Shown here: piece by piece, positions 58,840-64,000 of the stretch | Position numbering within the stretch: the stretch's first letter is position 1 | Layout: each line of letters begins with the position of its first letter | From: Verrucosispora sioxanthis | GTDB lineage: Bacteria > Actinomycetota > Actinomycetes > Mycobacteriales > Micromonosporaceae | Reading direction: 5' to 3' | Length of the DNA stretch: 64,000 nucleotides | Assembly: GCF_010560025.1 (NCBI RefSeq) | Contig: NZ_SAIY01000002.1 | Span: 744,001-808,000 of the forward strand | Notes under the pieces: generated by a model | Databases searched by the model: none | Seen by the model: only the letters and a program-made list of their open reading frames with translations | What the model was told of the DNA's origin: nothing | Made by a program: the position numbers and the translations under genes

Positions 58840-59049
58840 TCAGTCCCCCTGGCGCTGCTGCGGAATCTGTCCCTGCAGCAGTGCCCTGACCTCAGACTCG
58901 CGGTATCGGCGGTGACCGCCGAGCGTCCGGATGGCGCTCAGCTTGCCAGCCTTCGCCCAACGGGTCACCGTCTTCGGGTCGACACGGAACATCGACGCCA
59001 CCTCGGCCGGTGTGAGTAGCGGCTCTGGTTCGTGCGTTCGCGATGCCAT
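58840..59049 (-). CDS. bldC: Developmental regulator BldC
   Basis: A 69-residue single-domain MerR-like DNA-binding protein, almost the length of Streptomyces BldC (68). The core LLTPAEVASMFRVDPKTVTR and GGHRRYRESEVRALL is nearly that of BldC. It binds direct repeats as head-to-tail oligomers and delays sporulation or controls antibiotic onset. GGAGGAG lies 6 bases before ATG. Neighbouring order with the hypothetical and the dehydrogenase matches Streptomyces SCO4089-4091, from memory. Confidence 0.96.
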   Translation of the reverse strand: MASRTHEPEPLLTPAEVASMFRVDPKTVTRWAKAGKLSAIRTLGGHRRYRESEVRALLQGQIPQQRQGD

Positions 59050-59186
59050 CGGTCACTCCTCCACATGTATAGACATCGGCCGGGGTCCCGCCGGCCGACG
59101 CGTCTCCCATGGTCCGGCTAGTCCCCGATGTCCGACATGGGCCGAACGGCCGAACGTCCCTAGACGGACGGATGAACCATGCCCGA

Positions 59187-59216
59187 TTTATACGACTTTT
59201 ACACGCCACAAAGTAA
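59187..59216 (-). promoter_or_regulatory. Promoter of bldC
   Basis: On the minus strand TTACTT (59211-59216) and TATAAA (59187-59192) are 18 bases apart in the only AT-rich stretch of the neighbourhood. Transcription would begin near 59180, giving bldC a leader of about 130 bases. Confidence 0.55.
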
Positions 59217-59301
59217 CTTATTCGGACTCATGATCACGGTTCGTGATGCGTCAACTACGAAGCAGCCTCGCGTTGGGCCCGGAAATTGGGACATTAAGGC
59301 C

Positions 59302-60141
59302 CTAGTTGCAACGCTCCAGAAGTTGCACCGCGCGCCATCGCGCGACCAACTTGTCGTACGCCGCCGACGCTTCCTCCGCCTCGCCCCGGGACAGCCCGGC
59401 CAACCCGGCCGCGACCAGTTCCGGTGAGTCGTCCTCGGCCAGCGTCTCGTCCGAGAGCAGCTCGACCAGCCCGCCGTAGTCGAGTTCCACCACCGACCGC
59501 GGGTGGAACTCCTCCAGCCAGCGGGCCGCCTCCTCGACCGCCTCCGTGATCGGCGCGTCGCCGACCGACTTGCGGAGCACCGCGAGCGCCCGGGACGAGC
59601 GACGGCGGGCCTTGGAGATCTCCGTCCGGAAGCGCAGCGAGCGCCGGTCGGGGACGGTCACGTGGTTGCGCTCCTCCGGCTCGAACAGCACGAACCAGCG
59701 CAGCGGTACGCCCCAGGTCGCGATCTGTTCGTGCACCCGGGGAACGCCGTGCTCGAGCACCCGGGCACCGCTGCGCCAGTCCTCCACCACCGCCTTGGCC
59801 TGCCCGGCCAGCACCGGCGGCACGAAGGCATCGGCCAGCACCGGCGGCACGCCGTCCCGCGCGCTCAACGCCGCCTCGGCCACCCGGATCCGCAGGTTCC
59901 ACGGGCACACCAGCAGCGTCTCGTCGGTCTCCAGCACGTACGCCTCGTCCGGCAGGTCCGGCAGCCGCGTCCACCCGGCACCGAGCGCCTCGATGACCGA
60001 GGTCCGCTGCCGGCCGGGCCCCTCGACCGGCGCCACGGCCCGCCCCTGCTCGACGTAGCGCCGCCAGTAGGACTGGCGGTCCCGGTCGAAGGCGGTCAGC
60101 GGCTCGTACACGCGCAGGTATGAAGCGAAGAGCGACGGCAC
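59302..60141 (-). CDS. Conserved actinobacterial hypothetical between bldC and the dehydrogenase
   Basis: A 279-residue soluble protein from GTG 60141, which follows GGGAGGA. Features include [19 protein letters not shown] at the start, [36 protein letters not shown] and an Arg/Lys-rich [19 protein letters not shown] helix. Equivalent genes lie next to bldC in other actinobacteria (SCO4090-like, from memory). No enzymatic motif. Function unknown; conserved position suggests a link to development or envelope processes. Confidence 0.82.
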   Translation of the reverse strand: MPSLFASYLRVYEPLTAFDRDRQSYWRRYVEQGRAVAPVEGPGRQRTSVIEALGAGWTRLPDLPDEAYVLETDETLLVCPWNLRIRVAEAALSARDGVPPVLADAFVPPVLAGQAKAVVEDWRSGARVLEHGVPRVHEQIATWGVPLRWFVLFEPEERNHVTVPDRRSLRFRTEISKARRRSSRALAVLRKSVGDAPITEAVEEAARWLEEFHPRSVVELDYGGLVELLSDETLAEDDSPELVAAGLAGLSRGEAEEASAAYDKLVARWRAVQLLERCN

Positions 60142-60409
60142 GGCGCGATCCTCCCACGAACGGCAAGCCGAGCGTTGCTCGGCGTCACCGGGCGACCTGG
60201 CGCGGCGCAGGAGCAACCCGGGCAAAGCGCTGCGCGCCGCCTCGTCCGCGGCGGAGGTGGGGCCGGGACGGGCCGCCCGAGGGGCGGGACGGCGACCACT
60301 GGGGTACGGCGCGACGCCCGCCGATACTAGGCTCGCAGCACCGGCAGCATCCCCGCCGGCTGACCAGGTCCGCGCCTCACGAGGGCGCCCGCCGACACAG
60401 GAGCCAGTC

Positions 60410-61492
60410 ATGGGCGTATTCGCCACCACGGACGACCCGGAGGCCACGGGTCACGAACAGGTCGTGTTCTGCCAGGACAAGCAGACCGGCCTGAAGGCGA
60501 TCATCGGCATCTACTCCACCGCGCTGGGTCCCGCGCTCGGCGGCACCCGGTTCTACCCGTACGACAGCGAAGAGGCCGCGCTCGCCGACGTGCTCGACCT
60601 CTCCCGCGGCATGGCGTACAAGAACGCCCTCGCCGGCCTGGACCTGGGCGGCGGCAAGGCGGTCATCTGGGGCGACCCCGAGCAGGTCAAGAGCGAGGCG
60701 CTGCTGCGCGCCTACGGCCGCTTCGTGGAGTCCCTCGGCGGTCGTTACTACACCGCCTGCGACGTCGGCACCTACGTGCCGGACATGGACGTGATCGCCC
60801 GGGAGACCCGGTACGTCACCGGCCGCAGCGTCGAACACGGCGGCGCGGGTGACTCCTCGATCCTCACCGCCTGGGGCGTCTTCCAGGGCATGCGGGCGGC
60901 GGCCGAGCACGTCTGGGGCGTGCCGACGCTGCGCGGTCGGCGGGTCGGCGTCGCCGGGCTGGGCAAGGTCGGCAAGTACCTCGTCGGTCACCTGTCGGAG
61001 GACGGCGCCGAGGTGGTCGCCACCGACGTGAACCCGCGGGCCCTGGACTGGGCACGCACCACCCACCCCGAGGTCCACCTCGTCGACGACGCTACCGCCC
61101 TGGTCGCCGCCGACATCGACGTGTACGCCCCGTGCGCCCTCGGCGGCGCGCTGGACGACGACACGGTGGCGGCGCTGCGGGCCAAGGTCGTCGCCGGGGC
61201 GGCCAACAACCAGCTCGCCCACTCCGGCGTGGAGAAGCTGCTCGCCGACCGGGGCATCCTCTACGCGCCCGACTACGTGGTGAATGCCGGCGGTGTGATC
61301 CAGGTCGCGGACGAGATCGAGGGCTTCGACTTCGAGCGGGCCAAGTTGCGGGCCACCCGGATCTACGACACCACGCGGGAGATCCTCCGCCTCGCCGACA
61401 CCGACGGCGTGCCGCCGGCCGTGGCGGCGGACCGGCTGGCCGAGCGGCGGATGGCCGAGATCGGCCGACTGCGCGCGATTCATCTGCGCTGA
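60410..61492 (+). CDS. vdh: Leucine/valine (Glu/Leu/Phe/Val family) dehydrogenase
   Basis: A 360-residue NAD-dependent amino-acid dehydrogenase; ACAGGAG is 7 bases before ATG. Substrate region [12 protein letters not shown], catalytic lysine in [20 protein letters not shown] (near residues 79-98), Asp in [13 protein letters not shown], and the Rossmann motif [13 protein letters not shown] near 184 are all present. It deaminates branched-chain amino acids to 2-oxo acids, feeding precursors for branched fatty acids or polyketides. Divergent from the hypothetical gene, in conserved bldC-purM synteny. Confidence 0.94.
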   Translation: MGVFATTDDPEATGHEQVVFCQDKQTGLKAIIGIYSTALGPALGGTRFYPYDSEEAALADVLDLSRGMAYKNALAGLDLGGGKAVIWGDPEQVKSEALLRAYGRFVESLGGRYYTACDVGTYVPDMDVIARETRYVTGRSVEHGGAGDSSILTAWGVFQGMRAAAEHVWGVPTLRGRRVGVAGLGKVGKYLVGHLSEDGAEVVATDVNPRALDWARTTHPEVHLVDDATALVAADIDVYAPCALGGALDDDTVAALRAKVVAGAANNQLAHSGVEKLLADRGILYAPDYVVNAGGVIQVADEIEGFDFERAKLRATRIYDTTREILRLADTDGVPPAVAADRLAERRMAEIGRLRAIHLR

Positions 61493-61501
61493 CGACACGC
61501 C

Positions 61502-61534
61502 GTCGGGGCGGGGCCCGGTGGTCCCGCCCCCGAC
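61502..61534 (+). terminator. Terminator after vdh
   Basis: GTCGGGGCGGGGCC pairs with GGTCCCGCCCCCGAC, allowing one bulge, 10 bases after the vdh stop codon. Confidence 0.75.
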
Positions 61535-61786
61535 ACCCTGGCCGGCTAATCTGAACATACGACGTGTTCGTGGAGATTTGCCCTCATGTCACGGCCGATC
61601 CCAGTATCGCTCCTTACCGGGTACACTGGGTGACGTCCTGACAACCGCAACGCGCGGTCGCGGTCGTAGGTAACCCGAGGTGCCGAACGGTGGCATCCCC
61701 ATGTACCGTAAGAGCCACGAGAGATGCCTGACGTCATCGGGGCCCGCCTTCGGGCTGCCCCGCATTCTGTGCGAGGGGGTCGAGCC

Positions 61787-61999
61787 ATGGGGCGCGGCCG
61801 TGCTAAGGCCAAGCAGACAAAGGTGGCCCGGGAGCTGAAGTACCACTCCCCGAACACCGACCTCGCCGCCTTGCAGCGAGAACTCGGCGGCAGCGGCAAG
61901 TCGGACCGCAACTTCGACGACGACTACAAAGAGTACGTCGACGATGACGAGGACCACTCCGACGACGACCCGGACAACTGGGTCCGTCCGACCCGCTGA
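61787..61999 (+). CDS. DUF3073 family protein
   Basis: A 70-residue protein with the invariant start MGRGRAKAKQTKVARELKYH and a very acidic tail (DDDYKEYVDDDEDHSDDDPD). DUF3073 proteins are universal in many actinobacteria and usually lie beside purM; function is unknown. Ribosome site GAGGGGG precedes ATG. A hairpin terminator follows. Confidence 0.95.
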   Translation: MGRGRAKAKQTKVARELKYHSPNTDLAALQRELGGSGKSDRNFDDDYKEYVDDDEDHSDDDPDNWVRPTR

Positions 62000-62013
62000 C
62001 CCCCGGTCACATC

Positions 62014-62042
62014 TGAGCACGCGGTGACTCCCCGCGTGCTCA
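62014..62042. terminator. Terminator after the DUF3073 gene
   Basis: Perfect 11-bp arms TGAGCACGCGG and CCGCGTGCTCA around a 7-base loop, 15 bases past the stop. Confidence 0.88.
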
Positions 62043-62084
62043 CGCATGTGCCCGCTAGGCGGCGGCGTGCAGCACCCGACGAGT

Positions 62085-62134
62085 CGAGGGCCCACCATGG
62101 CCGGATGCTGTTCCGGCGGCGTGGCGGGCCCTCG
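62085..62134 (-). terminator. Nested hairpin terminator after the RiPP precursor
   Basis: CGAGGGCCC (62085-62093) pairs with GGGCCCTCG (62126-62134); inside the loop GCCGGA (62100-62105) pairs with TCCGGC (62112-62117). It lies 11 bases past the precursor stop on the minus strand and ends the radical-SAM/precursor unit. Confidence 0.8.
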
Positions 62135-62145
62135 GCACCGACGGG

Positions 62146-62382
62146 TCAGCGGGGACGGTTGTTCCAGTTGTAGAACGTCGGGATGTTCTCGAAGTGGTTC
62201 CAGGCGCAGACCGCACTGGCTCCGTCGCCACCGGCCACCTCCGCCCGTAGTCGACGCGCGACCTCGGCCTCGTGGAGCAGGGCGTTGAGTCCGGCAGCGA
62301 CCGCCCGCACCCGGTCGGCGACCCGGTCGGGCTCGTCTCCCGTCGCGGTCTCAGGCTCCCGGTGACTGGTGGTCTCGGGCAT
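62146..62382 (-). CDS. amcA: Cyclophane RiPP precursor peptide (AmcA-like)
   Basis: A 78-residue peptide. Residues 1-52 are a polar then helical leader (RVADRVRAVAAGLNALLHEA and ARRLRAEVA); after a GGDGAS hinge the C-terminus is AVCAWNHFENIPTFYNWNN followed by RPR. It contains the aromatic-X-Asn/His tripeptides W61-N-H63, F64-E-N66, F70-Y-N72 and W73-N-N75, the pattern cross-linked to three-residue cyclophanes by radical-SAM maturases. The ATG lies inside the 3' end of the radical-SAM gene (32-base overlap), so the two are co-translated. I recall an NCBI family 'multiple cyclophane-containing RiPP AmcA' with this layout; product activity is unknown to me. No protease or exporter adjoins. Confidence 0.88.
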   Translation of the reverse strand: MPETTSHREPETATGDEPDRVADRVRAVAAGLNALLHEAEVARRLRAEVAGGDGASAVCAWNHFENIPTFYNWNNRPR

Positions 62383-63484
62383 GCTCCAACACTCCCTCCA
62401 GTAGGCGGATCTTGCTGTTGCGGCAGTGCTCGGTCTCCGTACCGTCAAAACGCCCCAGCTCGAAGTAGCGGTTCGCCGCGTGGCCTCCGCCACAGAAGCC
62501 GAAGTACGGGCAGGAGGAGCGACACGCCTCCACGCCGTCGATGAACTCACCGACCCAGGTTGTGCGCTCCGCCGCGGCCAGGATGGTGTGCAACGGGGTG
62601 GTGAGCACGCTTCCGCTGGAGAAGTCGCCGTAGCGGGAATCGGTGAAACCAGCCAGTTCGGGCGAGAGCACCACGACCGAGCCGTCGTACGCCACGGTCG
62701 GTATCGGGTCGAGCCGGCCGGGCAGCAGGTCGTCCGCCGTACCGTCCAGCACCGCCGCGGCGTACCGCAACGACCACTCCACCTCCCGCAGGTGGATCCG
62801 GGGATCCCGCCGCCAGGCCGAGACCAGCTCGGCCCAGAACCCGGTCACGGCCGGGGCGGCATGGGCGTTGTCCCGGGTGTTGACGCCCTCGGTCTCCTCG
62901 ATGTTGACGCCGAGCACCTCACAACCGAGGTCGAGGAAGTAGTCGTACAGTTCGGTGGCCCGGCCGGGGGACGGGTCGTTCACCACCGCGAGCGCCGAGA
63001 ACGGCAGCCCGTGCCGACGCAACGCGGCCACCCCGCGGACGATCCGGTCGTACGCCGGCCGACCCGCCCGGGTGACCCGCTCACCGTTGCGTTCCCGAGG
63101 CCCGTCCACGCTCACGCTCACCCGCATCCGGTGCCGGGCGAAGAACTCGCACCAGGCGTCGTCGATCAGGGTGGCGTTGGTCTGGACGTGGTGCTCCACC
63201 TCGGGCCCGAAGGGTGCCATCAACGCCGCCAGCCGCTCCCGGCCGGCGGCCAGCGGCTCCCCGCCGTGCCACACCACCGAGAACCGGTCGGTGGCCGCCC
63301 ACCGGTTCACCGAGGCGGCCACCGCCTCGGCCACCGCCACCGGCATCTGCCGGTCCGCCGCCCGAAACGGCAGGTAGCAGTACGCGCAGTCGAGATTGCA
63401 GAGGGTGGTGGGCTGCATCACGACATACGACGGGACGGTGGCCAGGCCCCGCATCCCGCCCAATGACCGTCCCCGCGCAGCCAT
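62351..63484 (-). CDS. amcB: Cyclophane-forming radical SAM peptide maturase (AmcB-like)
   Basis: A 377-residue radical-SAM enzyme. The cluster-binding C29-x3-C33-x2-C36 is in TTLCNLDCAYCYLPF; VVWHGGEPLAAG follows as the SAM-binding GGEP motif; VQTNATLIDDAW and VSVSVDGP are further barrel strands. Near the C-terminus CRSSCPYFGFCGGGHAAN and ETEHC form a SPASM-like auxiliary cluster site. It should make Cbeta-aromatic ring carbon bonds on the precursor encoded in overlap behind it. GGAGGAGGGCG directly precedes ATG 63484. The gene sits between purM and DUF3073, which adjoin in many relatives. Confidence 0.92.
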   Translation of the reverse strand: MAARGRSLGGMRGLATVPSYVVMQPTTLCNLDCAYCYLPFRAADRQMPVAVAEAVAASVNRWAATDRFSVVWHGGEPLAAGRERLAALMAPFGPEVEHHVQTNATLIDDAWCEFFARHRMRVSVSVDGPRERNGERVTRAGRPAYDRIVRGVAALRRHGLPFSALAVVNDPSPGRATELYDYFLDLGCEVLGVNIEETEGVNTRDNAHAAPAVTGFWAELVSAWRRDPRIHLREVEWSLRYAAAVLDGTADDLLPGRLDPIPTVAYDGSVVVLSPELAGFTDSRYGDFSSGSVLTTPLHTILAAAERTTWVGEFIDGVEACRSSCPYFGFCGGGHAANRYFELGRFDGTETEHCRNSKIRLLEGVLEHARDHQSPGA

Positions 63485-63630
63485 CGCCCTCCTCCGTAGC
63501 GGTCTTGGGCTGCCGGGCGCGACCCGGCCTGGGCCCGCCCCACAGCTCTCGAGGGTGCCCTTCAGGCTAGGCGGCGACGGCCACTCGGGTGAAGCCCTGA
63601 TCAGGTGGTCGGACGATCAGCGCAAAGTCA

Positions 63631-64000
63631 TCATCCTCGGGTGTGCTGGCCGACCATCCGCACCTCACCGGTGCCCTCGATGATCTCGCCGACCTGCCAG
63701 GCGTCGACGCCCCGTCCGGTGAGCGTGGCCAGCGCCCGGTCGGCGTCCTCCGCCGACACGATGGCGAACATGCCGACGCCCATGTTGAAGGTCGCCTCCA
63801 TCTCCGGGTCCTCGATCCGGCCCTTGGACTGGACCAGGTCGAAGACCGGCTGCGGCTTCCACGTCGACCGGTTGACCACGGCGTCCACGTGTTCCGGCAG
63901 GATCCGCACCAGGTTGCCGGGAATGCCACCGCCGGTGACGTGGGCCAGGGCCCGTACCTCGGCCTCGGCGATCAGCTTGAGGCAGTCCTGCGCGTAGATC
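63631..64000 (-). CDS. purM: Phosphoribosylformylglycinamidine cyclo-ligase, C-terminal part
   Basis: The frame is open to the right edge; about 122 C-terminal residues are visible. YAQDCLKLIAEAEVRALAH, TGGGIPGNLVRILPEHVD and EATFNMGVGMFAIV are characteristic PurM (AIR synthetase) segments, and the chain ends VGQHTRG as normal. It makes aminoimidazole ribonucleotide in purine synthesis. The start and probably purF lie beyond the window. Confidence 0.96.
   Translation of the reverse strand, partial: IYAQDCLKLIAEAEVRALAHVTGGGIPGNLVRILPEHVDAVVNRSTWKPQPVFDLVQSKGRIEDPEMEATFNMGVGMFAIVSAEDADRALATLTGRGVDAWQVGEIIEGTGEVRMVGQHTRG

Noticed and set aside
59179..59427. Small plus-strand frame upstream of the conserved hypothetical
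   Set aside because: It starts inside the AT-rich bldC promoter region and its 3' half is antisense to the hypothetical gene; no ribosome site.
63567..63929. Alternative minus-strand frame giving a tail EDDDFALIVRPPDQGF after purM
   Set aside because: PurM ends normally at VGQHTRG; most of the alternative frame is an antisense-style shadow of PurM.

Overview
This is a high-GC actinobacterial chromosome segment with frequent GTG starts, leaderless or ATGA/GTGA-overlapping genes and strong codon-3 GC bias. The end of the window keeps the actinobacterial order purM, DUF3073, valine/leucine dehydrogenase, conserved hypothetical, bldC. Protein style (tad locus, LysM membrane protein, MsiK-dependent ABC operon without its own ATPase, light-type carotenoid cluster) points to Micromonosporaceae, most likely Micromonospora or a close relative; this is inference from remembered families, not a database match.

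Layout. 1-0.5 kb: YefM/YoeB-type toxin-antitoxin pair (antitoxin cut by the window edge). 0.9-7.7 kb: mixed housekeeping and hypothetical genes (CaCA exchanger, DUF1349, DUF2332, a TetR regulator with a tandem palindromic operator facing a DUF4386 membrane protein). 7.7-10.1 kb: GH65 glycoside phosphorylase/hydrolase. 10.1-20.6 kb: a tad/Flp-type pilus secretion locus with its own prepilin peptidase, lipoprotein, CpaB, an unusual TadZ-CpaF fusion, TadB, TadC, pilin-like protein, two TadE-like and one TadG-like proteins and a LysM membrane protein; two of these genes are frameshifted. 20.7-22.4 kb: Rieske/DUF2231 protein and an enoyl-CoA hydratase. 22.5-35.0 kb: a leftward carbohydrate locus, lacI - binding protein - two permeases - GH13 - two very different secreted GH87-like alpha-1,3-glucanases, which together read as extracellular alpha-1,3-glucan (mutan/nigeran) cleavage, import and intracellular hydrolysis. 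35.1-38.1 kb: flavin disulfide oxidoreductase and an NRAMP-fold transporter lacking the canonical metal motifs. 38.1-44.6 kb: divergent carotenoid/light locus (phr-crtB leftward; crtE-crtI-idi-litR rightward, litR frameshifted).

45.7-48.3 kb: tRNA-Glu, tRNA-Asp and tRNA-Phe, then a 2.0-kb island bounded by a 119-bp direct repeat of the 3' half of tRNA-Phe plus its terminator; the island carries a VapBC-like toxin-antitoxin pair and small unknown genes but no integrase. 48.3-51.2 kb: a metal-response cluster (MerR with a palindrome inside a 19-20 bp promoter spacer, ArsR, CDF exporter with a cysteine-rich tail, ICMT-family protein). 51.3-58.7 kb: repetitive hypothetical, SRPBCC protein, a circularly permuted branched-chain-type binding lipoprotein, enoyl-CoA hydratase/3-hydroxyacyl-CoA dehydrogenase pair, a cytosolic D-x-D-x-D-G repeat protein, a methyltransferase and a PPOX-type flavin protein.

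58.8-64 kb: bldC, conserved hypothetical, amino-acid dehydrogenase, DUF3073, then a radical-SAM enzyme and a 78-residue precursor ending in repeated aromatic-X-Asn/His tripeptides: a cyclophane-type RiPP system (AmcA/AmcB-like) lodged between DUF3073 and purM. This is the strongest candidate for an exciting, product-unknown system here; the permuted binding protein and the tRNA-Phe island are next. Six probable indels are spread over four genes, mostly explained by one missing G or C in G/C runs, so base-calling error must be excluded before calling those genes dead.
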